The position numbers and the translations under genes were made by a program. This document shows, in pieces, positions 1 through 12,356 of a stretch of 64,000 bases of DNA (positions within the stretch are counted from its first letter, which is position 1; every line of letters begins with the position of its first letter). The stretch comes from Bemisia tabaci (lineage: Eukaryota > Arthropoda > Insecta > Hemiptera > Aleyrodidae). The notes beneath the pieces were generated by a model. The model was given only the letters and a program-made list of their open reading frames with translations. It did no database searches and was not told the DNA's origin. The stretch is from positions 86,192,411-86,256,410 of the forward strand of contig NC_092793.1 in assembly GCF_918797505.1 (NCBI RefSeq), given 5' to 3'.

Positions 1-288
1 CTTTGGATTCGGAATCTACGGCAAAAAATAAGAGAATTTTGCTTTTTGCACTTGTTGCCTGAACCCCCATTTTTTGAGTTATGTGGCATTTTCGAGGCAA
101 TTTTCAATTCGATGCATGTAAATGGCCAAATTATTCTTTCAAAATTTAAGTCTCCTGAGAGGAGATGTAAATACCTTTTAATTGATGTAGCATATGACCC
201 CTGTTGCTCCAAAAATTTTGGGGGCCACGACGCCCCAAAAATTTTGGGCCTTTGGAGGGCCGTAAGTCGAAAATTTCAAATGGCAACC

Positions 289-1373
289 CTAGTGGCACAA
301 AGACGTAAAATTTACCAAAAAAAAATTCGTAAAAAAAGACGTAAAATAGACCAAAAATGAAATGCCGATGTAGTCTTTTTTACAAGAATAATTCGTAAAG
401 AGTACAAGATTTTTTACGTAAAAAGGTCGAGTTTCTTTACATAAAAAGTTATGCTCAAAAAAACTCTTGCTTCCTTAAATTTATTAAAATGATAAATCGT
501 AAAGAAAAAATTGACTTTTTACCTATCTTAATCTGTAGTCAATTAATTCTCCATGAGATCAACTTTCAAATTATTATCTACCTGTCGGGAATTGAACCTG
601 GGACCTGCCTATCAGGAATCGAATGCGCTACTTACCGAGCAAACGAGGCTTCTGTGTTAGAGGGGCGAATTTGCACTGTATAAGTGAATATTTTTATTGT
701 TGAATATGCGAGAGAACGAATTGCGGAATATTTTTTGAATTTGGAAAAACTGGATAAGGGCAAAAACTAATATTTATCATGGATATTTTAAAGATGGTAT
801 ACCTACTTTCAAAAGTACCTTTGTTGTTCAGGAATATGTGAAAAAAATTATGTACATTTTAATAATATGTCCCCCTTTTTTCTTTTTCTTTTCTTAAATA
901 TTATTAACATGCATCAACTTTTTATAAGAATGTCTTAACTATTTTAATAGAGATAAATTATTAAAATCTTCTCGAACTTTTAAAAACTCTGGCTTATTCG
1001 TTCAGAACAATGTGTTTTTGTATCCAGTTTTTGGGCTGTACTTTTTTTTACAAACAATCTTTAGGGGACATTAGAATTTTGTGCTTAATTTCCTTGTCAT
1101 AAAAACTATAAAGGTATTTCCTGTTCGGTCAATTCAGCGAAGTTTCCGTTCAGAATTTTTTTCCTGATTTTCTACATGAAAAAAATCGCGAATTATTTAC
1201 GAAGAGATTTCAGTTCAATCCCCCAGTTTTTTTACGTCTTGGATCATAAATTTTTTCTGTTAAGTTTTCAGACTCTGATTTTTTACGAGTTCTTTTACGT
1301 ACATCTTTCGTACTCGTAAAATTTACCAGTTTTAATTTTTTTTTACGAATTATATTACAAGATGTGCTACTAG
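289..1373 (-). mobile_element. 1.09-kb TIR element, copy 1 (CTAGTRGCAC ends)
   Basis: Both ends carry CTAGTRGCAC (CTAGTGGCAC at 289, reverse complement GTGCTACTAG ending at 1373). The interior is AT-rich with many TTTTACGT/ACGTAAAA words. The whole unit recurs inverted at 29838-30927 with only scattered differences. No coding capacity is seen, so it is probably non-autonomous. It contains a tRNA-like segment. Confidence 0.8.
577..650 (-). repeat. tRNA-derived segment inside the TIR element
   Basis: The minus strand shows a tRNA-like A box (TTGCTCGGTAAGTAGCGC) and B box (GGTTCAATTCC) at tRNA spacing. The acceptor ends do not pair, so this is a tRNA relic and not a functional tRNA. Confidence 0.55.
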
Positions 1374-2322
1374 AGAAGGGTATATTTTAACTTCAGATAT
1401 GGACTCTACGCAAAAAGTTACGTAGAATTGATATGGATGGCGTATGGCCTGTTTGCTTCAATTTTTTTTGCCCCTTATTTTCTCCAAAAATACACGGCTT
1501 CTCATGGGGAAATGGGGTTCTTCAGTAATTAACTCCTATTAAAGCTTCTCCTGTTTACTTATAATTTGTAGGCATTTTTTCTTTACTTATTTTCTTTTCT
1601 CCTTGCTTTTTATATATTATTCTTTTCTTTTTTGCTCTTCTTTTTCTCCTTTTTTCCCTTTTTTCCTTCTTTTTTTTCTTTTCTTCATTTTCTTTATTAT
1701 TATTCTAGCCGCCGAAAGAGTGGCGCGCACTCGGCGCACTGAGGGGACCGCATCTGCCAATGGCAGATTGGCCTTATGGTCAGTCCGACCCTGTACAATA
1801 AATTTTATGAAATTTCGTGAAATTTTTTCGTGAAATGAATTTCATGAAATTTTCCATCTCTGCAAGCGAGTCGTGCTAGTTTCGGAACTCAAAATTGAAG
1901 GGGATAATTCATTAAATATTCTCGACCGATTTTGTGATTTCAAGTTCATTTGAGGGATTTAGGTACTTATAAATCACAAAATCGGTTTTTCGATATTTTT
2001 TTTAGATTCTCTTATTGTAAGGGGATTCATTTTTCCCCCACTTTCTTCTTTTTTTTTAAAACCCTAAAGTAAGTTTTTGGACATATTTGGTCTTGGTAGA
2101 CCCTGAGAATTTGAGAGAGGTTTTTGCCTATCTCTTATAGTTATCAACCTTCTTGGAGGGGTGGAAGGGAATGTTTTCGGTTAAGATGTAACACGTCAAT
2201 TTCCTCGACCAGATTTTTTACCCGAAAATGTTATAGAGGGTTTTTTTAGTTTATAGCAGCTCGTTGTTGGATGGATAAACGTGTGGCTATAAAATATTAC
2301 CCATGTAAGTACTATTTAGCTG
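1374..2322. other. Non-coding stretch with pyrimidine tract and short hairpin
   Basis: Holds a T/C-rich tract (about 1570-1700) and an imperfect GAAATTTCATGAAATTT cluster near 1800-1855. A perfect 16-bp inverted repeat (1925-1940 and 1971-1986, ACCGATTTTGTGATTT) has a 30-nt loop. No gene seen. Confidence 0.5.
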
Positions 2323-2905
2323 TTTGGAAATCCTTAATGGACCACTAGACAAGGTACGAATTTCAGCATTCTGATACACGTTTCTTAACCAAAATTTCAC
2401 GTAGAACACGATACGCACAACGAAAATTACCAAAATCAGCTCCTTACGAGGATATTTAATGATTCTTGATGCGTGAATTCAAACCACCCGCTCATGAAAA
2501 CTCAATGCTCTCCGCGATTCACATCGGGCGCTAAATGTTTATCATGACAGTCTCTGCGATATAAAAATCTGGCAACCTCAATCTTGACGCTATGGCTCAG
2601 CTATAGCAAATTGCTTATAGTTTGAACAACACATGGTGGGAGATGAACATTGCTCGATAGAGAAGATTACCGAAACCGTTGTAGTGCGCAATTTGACTCA
2701 CGTAGAGCTTTGAGTTTCTTGTGAGCGGGCAGTTCGAATTTCTCGTAACCAATGTGAAATAAAAACGAGTTTATCTTCGTTAGGAGTTGGTTTTAGTAAT
2801 TTTCGTTGCGCGAGTCGTATTTTACGTGAAATTTTGGTTAAGAAACATGTGTCAGAATCCTTTAACTCGTACCTTGTCTAGTGGTTCATTGATGGAAAGT
2901 AAACA
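2323..2905. mobile_element. Foldback (MITE-like) element
   Basis: The left arm from about 2335 (ACCACTAGACAAGGTACGA, then CACGTTTCTTAACC) recurs as reverse complement near 2815-2895. Total length about 0.58 kb, non-coding. Confidence 0.75.
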
Positions 2906-4184
2906 TTCAGCGGAAATTCTAATAGCCCCTACTGACCAGTGATCAGTCTGGAGATAGGTACTTAGTTGAAAGTAATAACGGAGCTACCAAAGGTATAGGT
3001 CACAGGCCTCTGTACCTATTGGAAAGGCTCACAGGAAAAGGGTGACAGGGGAAGGGGAGGGGATGAATAGTTATCGAGTTTTCGCAATGCACAAATTGGG
3101 CAAATTTCATTTTCAAGAATGACTCAGAATTCATACAATTTTCCACCAAAAGTAGGTACATCAGCGCGACCGTTTCTTTCTCAGATTTTTTGTGGTTTCC
3201 CCAAGGGTTATGTGAGTGAACATTAGGTACTGATATTGAAGGATGAACTAACTGTGGGATACTCCCAAGGGAGCTTCCAAGGGGCTCGATATTTTCAAGG
3301 GTAAAGAGGAGTGAATCGTGGTTATTGAGTATTACCCACGCACATGTATGTACTGGGTATTATAATTCCAAGATTTAATATCAAGTTCTACATTAAACTT
3401 GAGTGATTCGGGTACCTACCTAATATTCGACTAAATTTCAACTTCAAATTACAGTTACTTAAACGTGAGAAAATTAATTGAAAAAGATATAACTTATTGT
3501 TATAGACATTACTTACATACTGTAAACCTACTCCAAGAGCTGAATAATTTTGCTCATTTGTTTCAACTACCTACATCATCCCTCTTAAGCACATCTACAT
3601 TTGTATTAATGCTAACGGCAAGTTTTTTAATACTAAAACTCAGCAACCTATCAGATTATAATGAAAATTCATGAGATCGTTGCTTCAAGTCATAGAAACT
3701 CTATGGAATGATGAGTTATTCACGAACCAACAGTGAATAATTCAGTAATCGAGCACAAATTTGACCAAACTTGGTCTAGGTATTCGGTGTGTGACATGAC
3801 TCTAAAATAGCTACTTTCATGACTTTCGGGTTTATTATTCTTTAGAGCATCCAAACATCCAAACTTTTTTCCTACGGACTTTACACCATACTTTAAGGAG
3901 CATTGTAAAAAAAAGCTGTCGATAAATACAATGAAACGATAAATATTATGTTCATCTCCGCTGAACACTTAGGTAATCTCTCATTGAAAATTGGGCAACA
4001 GGGCTTTTATCTAGGCTCTTAAATCACATTTACCTTGAGAATACACTCTAAGATCTGTTAATCCTGAAAATGCCTTTAAGACGCTCACATAACTTATTTA
4101 ACAAGAGTTCAAATTCTTTATTCGATGCTTGACGGAAGGCCTCTCGAAGATAGGTACCAATCCCTGAAATGTGCTAAAACTGAC
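2906..4184. other. No recognisable gene or element
   Basis: AT-rich sequence with several GTACCTA/TAGGTAC words. Short open frames here show no family resemblance. Confidence 0.4.
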
Positions 4185-4650
4185 TTACTTTATCGCATAT
4201 TCGAACATCGAAAAACCAAACGGTACTGGCATATCTGGAGCATAAGAGTTTTCATTTCTCAGTCCGGTAGTTTCCGAGATCGAAGGAGGACAAACCGTTA
4301 GGCGATAGGTCGAAAGTATGTCGTCATCATTGGCGTTAAGTTTTGCAAGGCTGGTCACGAAAATCGAAAAACTGATGGGTGCTGGCACATTTAAAGCCTA
4401 AGAGCTTTCATTTAACTCAAATCCGAAGCAATATGTCCAGTAATTTCTGAGATAGAAGGAGGATAAACTGTCATGCAGTAGGTCGAAAATATATCGTTAC
4501 CAATTGGAAGTAAATTTTGCAATGTTGGCATGGAAATAAAAGAAAACCAAAGGGTATTGGCACTGTTAAAGCCTAGAGGCTTTCATTAAAGACAAATCCG
4601 AAGTAAATCGGTCCAGTAGTTTCCGTGTTCAAAGGAGGACAAAAAAGCTT
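4185..4650. repeat. Degenerate tandem repeat, period about 175 bp
   Basis: The block ending in GAAGGAGGA(C/T)AAA recurs near 4283, 4456 and 4634 (spacing about 173-178). Shared words include TTTCATT, TCCGAGAT and GGTACTGGCA/GGTATTGGCA. About two and a half units. Confidence 0.75.
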
Positions 4651-5899
4651 TGAAGTTTTAAATCCTTAGGTATGAACAGTATATTAACTCCTTTTTCCAG
4701 ACAAAAAATATCCCGAGGCCGAAAAATAATTCGCTTTCACATTGATCGTGCGAATTCCTGTCCCTTTTTCCCTCCGTATGCACCGACTGTAAGATGAAAA
4801 TTAAGTCTGGTATAAAAATTATATATCATAGGAGGTGAGATATCTTCCGTACTTCGCGATTCATCAAAAGTCTATCTTAGGATCCGATAAATCACGCAAG
4901 GTCGCATTCACTGAGGTAGTGTGAGGCGCTAGCGATGAATCGGGTCGGAACGTCTACCGACGGAAAGTGTTTGCCACAAGGGTGCGTTTAAAACTGCGCT
5001 CATGGATCTATTTCTCATCGCATAAAATGGTTATGGTATTATTTTAATCGTCAGAAAATGATCTTTGGATAAAACACGAGTGGAAGTTTGTTCCTTCACT
5101 AGATGGAGAATTATTTGTCGTCGTAAAGAGCTTGATGCAAAAACGGCTTTTTTCGCCCCCCTCTGGAATTTCTTCAGACTTAGTCTATTGTTTACTCATA
5201 CTTGAGCGCTTCTTTTCCCAAATTTTCAGACCCCCAAAAAATTTTGGGGGGGAGCGAGGGGGGGGTGGAAGTCAAAACCTGTGAACCTCGATATCTCTCG
5301 AACGAAGAAAGATATGGAGGTCCGGTTTGGACAAAAAATCCTTTAAAATTGCATTCATTAAATTTCTAAAGGTCGAAATCTCGATATCATATTTTTAAGT
5401 CAACATATGTACTTTTTTCCAGTTTTTGGGTCTAGAAAATTTCTTTCAAACGAAAATTTTACAAGGATCTCAATTTTTTATTTGAACCAAAACCAGTTTC
5501 TTAAATTGTTCGTCTTTTTCCGCATCCAACGAGTGGTCCAATAAGCTGGGGAACCAAGCGGTTCCGGAGTTATGATCGATTGAAGTTTCCGCTCAACGCG
5601 CGCCGACCGATTTTTGCGCGCAAAAAAGTCGGATATCACTGTTATTAAATCAGATTGAATGTTGAAACTGAGCAAAATGCATTATTAGAGACTCTTGAGG
5701 GTCGCTGAGTTCAGAAAGTACAGATATACTTCCAAAAAATTCATGTTTTTAAAATTACAGCTCCGTAGCGCTATTTTAGAGGCCCACTGAGCGCCGACCG
5801 GCCGCTCAGTGGTCCTGTGCGGAGCTATAATGTACGTAATATACCCAGTTGTTACCAAAAACAATTCCTGCCTTCACGCATTGTGCGTCCCACCGAAAA
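4651..5899. other. Non-coding, no assigned element
   Basis: Contains a small hairpin of CCCCCAAAAAATTTTGGGGG type near 5233-5252 and otherwise no gene or repeat that I can assign. Confidence 0.4.
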
Positions 5900-6445
5900 A
5901 TTATTTTTTTTTGGCGCCAAAACGGTCAATATGGCTATTTCGGCAACAGTTTACTCGCACGCATTCGAGATTATCGGACAAAATCACTAAGTTTTGGTTC
6001 CAATGTTTCATGAAACATGCCCTAGTATCGTTAGAAAAGGCTTCAAGTCGATCGAGTCCTTGCTCCCTACGTAAAGTACCGGTTTTTGGCGCCAAAATGA
6101 TCAAAATTGCTATTTCAGTAGAGGTTACTGGCAGCCATCAAAATTTTCGAGCAAAATCACTTTGTTTCCTCCTAAACATTAGAAAACCGTGCTTTTGTCT
6201 CGTAAGAAAAGATTTCAGGTCGATCGAGTCTTTGTGTCCCATGTATGAAAACCGGGTTTTTGGCGCCAAAACGGTTAAAACAGCCATTTCAGTAGAGGAT
6301 ACTCGAAGCCATCACGATTTTCGAGCAAAATCACCTATTATTTCTCCTGATCATTTGAAAATCATGTTCTAATCTCGTTAGGAAAGGTTTCAGATCAATC
6401 GAGGCCTTGGTCTTAAGTGTAAAACCGATTTTTCGTCACTGAAAC
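5900..6445. repeat. Tandem repeat, period about 174 bp
   Basis: Units marked by TTTTTGGCGCCAAAA begin near 5911, 6086 and 6260, and a decayed fourth near 6433. Each also has GCCATC/CGAGCAAAATCAC and a GATCGAG word. The open frame across the array comes from the repeat and is not a gene. Confidence 0.8.
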
Positions 6446-6784
6446 GGCCAATAATAATAATTCTATGTTCCGGGTATGCTTCTTGAGTTTCGGAGAAAAA
6501 GTCTCATCAGTTTTGTTCTTGTTGAGATCGTATCAGAGTTCTTGTTTCTCAGTTGAATGAAAATGCATTTAACAAAATGATTAAATTACAAAAAAAAAAA
6601 AAAAAAAAAAAGAAATGAAGAATTTTGATTGCTCGTAATATCTAACTTTCCATGAATAAAATCGCTGTGTGAATATGAGCTACAGTCCTGCATTAAAAAC
6701 CATCCTCTTACCAATGCCCTAAAACGAATGGTCTTACCTATACGACCTACATACCTCATACGATCACCAGAATTCAAAATTAAA

Positions 6785-6876
6785 AAACCGGCGCTCCGCT
6801 TCGCTCCGCGCCGGTTTTTTGGGGGGGCTTCGCCCCCCCAAGCCCTCCCAGGACGCGCGCTTCGCGCGCGCTTTTT
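6785..6876. other. Three consecutive GC-rich hairpins with TTCG-type loops
   Basis: CCGGCGC...GCGCCGG with a CGCTTCGC centre, GGGGGGGCTTCGCCCCCCC, and CGCGCGCTTCGCGCGCG lie side by side in an AT-rich context. A poly(A) run (6590-6611) lies upstream. Function unknown; possibly the end structure of a mobile element. Confidence 0.7.
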
Positions 6877-7025
6877 AGTTTGAGTGTCCATTCCAGTTGT
6901 TCTGTCTTCTTAAGCGACCCGCGCGTCCACCGCGGGAAGAGTGTATTTTCCGAAGGGGGGGGGGGGGGGATCAATCTGTAAGGGAATGAATTAATTTCTT
7001 GAGGCATAAGAGCAGCACTGTTATT

Positions 7026-7180
7026 CCCACTGTGCGACGAACAATTTATCCAGCATCTTCCTTCCCTTGACCCACTGTGCGACGAAAAGTTTGTCCAAAA
7101 ACTTCTTCCCCCTGACCCACTGTGCGACGATCAGCTTGTCCAAAAACTTTCTCCCCCGACCCACTGTGCGGCCCTGCTCC
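7026..7180. repeat. 45-bp tandem repeat, about 3.5 units
   Basis: CCCACTGTGCGACGA recurs at 7026, 7071, 7116 and 7160, separated by CTTGTCCAAAAACTT-type spacers. Confidence 0.85.
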
Positions 7181-7949
7181 GGTCGGCTCCCCTCATGCCG
7201 CGCACCCCTCGCCTAAAACTTTCAAAGCTCGCCATTCTTAAACGGCTCGGCCGATTTAGCTCAAATTCAATACCAAACCAGTCCTAGGGAAGAACTACCA
7301 CCTATAAAAATTTCAGCTCAAAATATTCATTTTCGCTCGAGTTATCGAGTGGACAAGATTTCACCTCCCCCCACTTTCGAGCCCCACCCCTCAAAATCTA
7401 TTGCCTCAAATTTCAATTTTTTTTCGCGGAATAGTAGTTCTAATGAGTCTCTACAAAATGCAAAAAAATTGGTCAAAATATCTTTCAACGTAAGAAAGAT
7501 ATAACCACTCAAAAATCGAAAAATCTTAAAAAGGCGGAAATACATACATACATATATACATACATACATACATATATATATATATATACACATGAATTTG
7601 AATGGCATATATTTTCGTGATCTACGACCCGTGATCGGTGCTCTTCACAAGGTCTCGGGTCTGGGTCCGACATCATGGGAGAATGCAATAGTGTATTTTC
7701 TTCGGAAAATACACTAAAATCGGCCTTGTACTGCAATAGCGATTTTTCACTCAGAAACCAAGTTTTCTTACAGGAAGCACCCGATCTATACTTACTTAGG
7801 CATGCTACTCAAATGTATTTTTTCTCCTGAGAAGAGGTGTGTGAAAAAACGGCCAAAAATTCCTCAAGGCATTTTCGAATTTTGATCACTTGGGGTGATA
7901 CAGTAGCTTCCGAGACGCCCAAAACCGGTCGCCGTTTCGCTTAGAAGCG
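7181..7949. other. Non-coding stretch with TACA/TA microsatellite
   Basis: A (TACA)n/(TA)n microsatellite occupies about 7541-7591. The rest resembles nothing I recognise. Confidence 0.6.
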
Positions 7950-9424
7950 CCGGGTTGCGACGTTGCCATTTTTTAAAGTGGAAACCTTTAAAAATTCATA
8001 TCTCCGCCGCATCTCAACCGATTTCAATGAACTTTTTTTTTAAAATGTTTCTCTTAAATAGAGCTTTCTAGTGATGTATAGTTTCTTGGGGTTTACTTGG
8101 CTTTAAGTGGCACTTACGCGGTTTTAGCAGTTTTTGATAGACACAAAAATTTAGTTTTTATTTTACCACGATCGTGGAATCGACGGAATCTAAACAAAAA
8201 CCAATTTAAATGAAAGTTCAGATTCTCACCTTTCTAACGACTACAAGATCATCTCGGGGAAACGTTTAGTTCCCGAGATATGACCGCTCAAAGTTGGTCA
8301 CATGCGCTTTTGCGCAATGTAAATGCGTGTTATCACTAAGTCATTCGCGAACTAGGGGTCCCTTACGTTCGATTTACGTTGAAATAATTACACAGAGCAG
8401 TAAGGTGTACAACACGAGCCGTATTTTCACCTTCGGCTGCCGCTGTGCGACGTTGCCATTTTTTGAAGTGAAAACTCTTAAAGATGCATGACTCCGCTGC
8501 ATTTCAACCGATTTCAATGAACTTTTTTTTAAAATGTTCCTCTTAAATAGAGCTATCTAATGGCATTTAGGTTTCTGGATTTTATTTACCTTAGGGAGGC
8601 ACTTAGGTCGTTTATATGGTTCTTTGCAGGGATTTTTCATAAAAAAAATAGTGTTGCTAATTATACTTTTTTTTTCTCGGCGGATTGTGGGAGGGTTTAA
8701 AATGGCAAAATTTAAAAGAAAGAACTTTAAAAAGGGATTCTTTTAATAACTATTCTTACGTGTACAAATATTGAAAGCGACGCTCTCATTGTACAGGAGA
8801 AGGTGGTGTTGCTAATTTACCAAGATTTTTACATTATACTTTAAGCAATGGTGATCTTCCGATCTAGTTTGAATGTTAAAAAAAATCGGGGGAAATACAG
8901 ACCCCCTCCTGAAGAAAAAGAAAAAAAAATAGCAACACTATTTTTTTTATGAAAGATCCCTGCAAAGAACCATATAAACGACCTAAGTGCCTCCCTAAGG
9001 TAAATAAAATCCAGAAACCTAAATGCCATTAGATAGCTCTATTTAAGAGGAACATTTTAAAAAAAAGTTCATTGAAATCGGTTGAAATGCAGCGGAGTCA
9101 TGCATCTTTAAGAGTTTTCACTTCAAAAAATGGGAACGTCGCACAGCGGCAGCCGAAGGTGAAAATACGGCTCGTGTTGTACACCTTACTGCTCTGTGTA
9201 ATTATTTCAACGTAAATTGTACGTAAGGGACCCCTAGTTCGCGAATGACTTAGTGATAACACGCATTTACATTGCGCAAAAGCGCATGTGACCAACTTTG
9301 AGCGGTCATATCTCGGGAACTAAACGTTTTCCCGAGATGATCTTGTAGTCGTTAGAAAGGTGAGAATCTGAACTTTCATTTAAATTGGTTTTTGTTTAGA
9401 TTCCGTCGATTCCACGATCGTGGT
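7950..9424. mobile_element. Long foldback element with an internal duplication
   Basis: Arms 8165-8660 and about 8930-9424 are reverse complements, ending in the palindromic word CCACGATCGTGG. A diverged direct copy of one arm segment (GACGTTGCCATTTTTT to TCTTAAATAGAGCT) precedes the left arm at 7960-8130. No coding capacity. Confidence 0.85.
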
Positions 9425-10132
9425 ACCTAATGACCGTTCATGTGAGACTTCTTCAGAATTATTCTAACCTTATTATGAGGCAAGAAAACGAAAATCGGAC
9501 ACGTATTTTCCGAGATATACCCATATAGAAAAAAAACCCTAGCGTAACATTACTGTAACCTTGCCGTGGAAATGAGGTAAGGCTACCGGAAATGTTACCG
9601 CGGCAACGTTTCCGGCAATCCTGGATGCTTACGCGTCGGCAGCGTTGCCGTAACGGTACGGCACGAGATCGGCAACCTGACGGCAAGGTATTGGTAACCT
9701 TGCCGTTCGAGCAACCATTTCCTCGGCAACGTTGCCGACCCCTTTCCTAAGAAGTTACTGGAAAAAAAACCTTCTTAGACCAATGCAATGGTGCATTGAC
9801 TTAAGAGTCCTGGTTGCTTAAAAGCGGCGACAAGAAACATGCTTCTTGGATCTAGCATCCGAAAGTTGTTGAACCAAGAAACCTGGTTTCTTAATTTAAA
9901 ATTCCATCGTTTCTTGGATCAAGATTTCTGTTTTCTTAGATCAGGATTTCCAAAAATTGATCAGGAGCGCACTCTACTTGTGAAGAGTACATGTTTTCTG
10001 TTCACACATCATCAACTATTTAGTGATTTATTCAGTACATACAAGTATTACACGAGTTAATTAGAGAGACAAGGAGACATATATTAGACAATTTGACTTA
10101 CCAATGGAGAGATGTTGCGGCGTAAAATCTCG

Positions 10133-10214
10133 AGCGGACCTGTGGAGATTCGAACCCACGGCGCGCGGCGACTGGATTCACAGCCGAGCGCTCTACCAAC
10201 TGAGCTATAGCTGC
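10133..10214 (-). repeat. tRNA-His-like segment in copy A
   Basis: The minus strand reads as tRNA from the 5' end to the T arm: A box TAGCTCAGTTGGTAGAGCGC, anticodon loop CTGTGAA (GTG, His) and B box GGTTCGAATC. The acceptor strands do not pair and the T stem is broken, so it is tRNA-derived (SINE-like) rather than a working gene. Confidence 0.65.
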
Positions 10215-10539
10215 TGATGAAGAGAGAGGTCGAAATATCCCTACAAACCCTTCTAGGAGCGACTAGTAGTTATGCAGCTTGTTCTTCGTCCTTCCTACTT
10301 CATTCAGAGCACTTAAACCTTTTCGAAACTAAAACTTTCTAAGTTTCATCCGTAAAGTTATTTTTCAGCCCTCGTATTTTGTCCTTTAAAATACCTAGAA
10401 AGTATGAATTATATAAAGCTACTGTACCGAGATTTCAACAGGTTCAATCCTGTCGCGTGACGTCACAGCATTATAGATGAAATTTCAGGTTTTAGGGGGT
10501 ATTTATCGACGAATTTACTTGAAACTTTCTGACCGGGGG

Positions 10540-11135
10540 TACTTTTCGACGGGAAACTCGAATTTTTGGTCAGCTTTTCAAAATTTCAAAATCCATGATG
10601 GCGGCCGTGGCCTAAAATGCTAAGTCGGCTCCTGTTCGCTCGATTTTCGTGAAACTCGGTTTCCAGGGGTACTTTTCGACGGGAAACTCGTATTTTTGGT
10701 CAGATTTTCAAAATTTCAAAATCTAAGATGGCGGCCGTGGCCTAAAATGCTAAGTCGGCTCCTGTTCGCTCGATTTTCGTGAAACTCGCTTTCCAGGGGT
10801 ACTTTTCGACGGGAAACTCGAATTTTTGGTCAGATTTTCAAAATTTCAAAATCCAAGATGGCAGCCGTGGCCTAAAATGCTAAGTCAGCTCCTGTTCGCT
10901 CGATTTTCGTGAAACTCGCTTGCCGGGGTACTTTTCGACGGGAAACTCGAATTTTTGGTCAGATTTTCAAAATTTCAAAATCCAAGATGGCGGCCGTGGC
11001 CTAAAATGCTAAGTCGGCTCCTGTTCGCTCGATTTTCGTGTAACTCGGTACTCGGGGGTATTTTTCAAAGGGGAACTCGAATTTCAGGTCAGATTTTCAA
11101 AATTTCAAAATCCAAGATGGCGGCCGTGGCCAAAG
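10540..11135. repeat. 130-bp tandem repeat, five units (copy A)
   Basis: GCGGCCGTGG or a one-base variant at 10601, 10731, 10861, 10990 and 11120. Units contain AAGATGGCGGCC, CTCCTGTTCGCTCGATTTTC and TACTTTTCGACGGGAAACTC. Confidence 0.92.
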
Positions 11136-12356
11136 ATAACATTTTCGCCACTATTCATCACTTCGTTCTCACAGTAATTCTTTAAATGTGGACTCATACA
11201 TCTTAAGTTAAGAAAAGCTGAACTATTAAACCGAACCCTCCTCCCCTCCAAGTGATTATTTACGAAACGTAAAGGGTTGATTCAAGAAATCTGAAAGCTT
11301 GATTCAAGAAACCTGAAAACTTCATTCAAGAAACCTGAGGCTCTTGGAAGGAGTTAAGAGTTAATCTTGAGTTAAGATTCAGAACTCTTCTTTTAAGAAA
11401 CCAAGTTTCTTGCATTTAGAGCCCGGGTGCTGGCATCTTAATCCAAGAGTCCGTTTTCTTAACTCAAGTGTCAAGTCTCTTGGTTCAATGCAAAATCCGC
11501 TTGGATCAAGAGAAAAATTTCCAAGAGTGCACAAAATCTTATTTTAAGATTTCATTTTTTTTTCCAGTGGTTTCCGCATGAGTGCCACTATAACTTTGAG
11601 GTAGCCTTGCCGCGAGTGCCATTATCGCGCCAATGACTTTAGCCGGTAACGTTGCGCGGACGTTTCCACGAAAATGCCGATGCATCGATTGCCCTTTGCC
11701 CCTGGCGCGTAAAGGTTGCCGTAACGTTAGATATAAAAGGGTTCTGAGAAACTTTGCCACGGTAACCTTACGTTAGCCTTGATTGGAGAAACACTTCAAA
11801 AGGGACTCCGCAGTAACTTTACCGTAACCTTTTGACGGAAAGCAAGACGGGAATGCTTACCGGTGAATCGTTGCAGAACCCTTTCTCCAGAAAGGCAGCG
11901 GCGAGCATTTAGCCGGTAACGTTGCGTCGACGTTTCCGAAGGATGTTCCATACAATGGTTGCCCTTTGCCCTTGGCGCGTCAAGGTTGCCGTAAGGTAAG
12001 GTAGCAAAGGGTTAGCGGAAACACTGTCATGGAACGCTTACATCAACGTTAAATTGGAAATGCTTGTAATAAGGTGTTCATGGTAAGGCTTCCATAACCC
12101 TATGACGGAAAGGTTTGCTAATTTAATTTCGCGGAAAGGTTACGGTAACGTTTCCTTAAAAGCTCTTCAGCAATTACTTCTGCGTCAAGGTTAAGGAAAC
12201 CATTCTGTAAGCTTGTCGCGGAATGGTGGGTCTTCCACACATTTCGCGAGAACGTTGCGGAAAGGTTTCGTCAACCTATTTGCGGCAACGCTATCGCGGA
12301 TGGTATGCGGCAAGGTTCATGACAACGTTGCCGTAAGGCTAGGTTCTATATGGGTA

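Larger units (their letters stand above)
9757..11568. mobile_element. 1.81-kb element with (C)ACTGGAAAAAAAA ends, copy A
   Basis: It starts ACTGGAAAAAAAACC and ends TTTTTTTTTCCAGT. It matches 50639-52452 in reverse complement across essentially the whole length, including five 130-bp tandem units and a tRNA-like segment. GTT lies at both flanks, compatible with a 2-3 bp target duplication. No protein is encoded. Confidence 0.88.
9518..12356. mobile_element. TIR element rich in AACGTTGCCGTAAGG words, split by a nested element
   Basis: Ends are TACCCATATAGAA at 9518 and its reverse complement TTCTATATGGGTA ending at 12356. The remaining sequence (9530-9755, 11570-12343) is a mosaic of GTAACCTTGCCG/AACGTTGCCG words. 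A 1.81-kb element interrupts it at 9757-11568. Confidence 0.7.

Noticed and set aside
5809..6372. 187-codon open frame
   Set aside because: It runs across the 174-bp tandem array and repeats with it; no domain is seen.
6785..6876. Bacterial contamination or intrinsic terminators
   Set aside because: The hairpins are embedded in insect-like sequence with no bacterial gene on either side. Contamination cannot be excluded without read data but is not supported here.
10133..10214. Functional tRNA-His gene
   Set aside because: The anticodon arm and A/B boxes are present but the acceptor ends do not pair and the T stem is broken. The same block recurs in a dispersed element.
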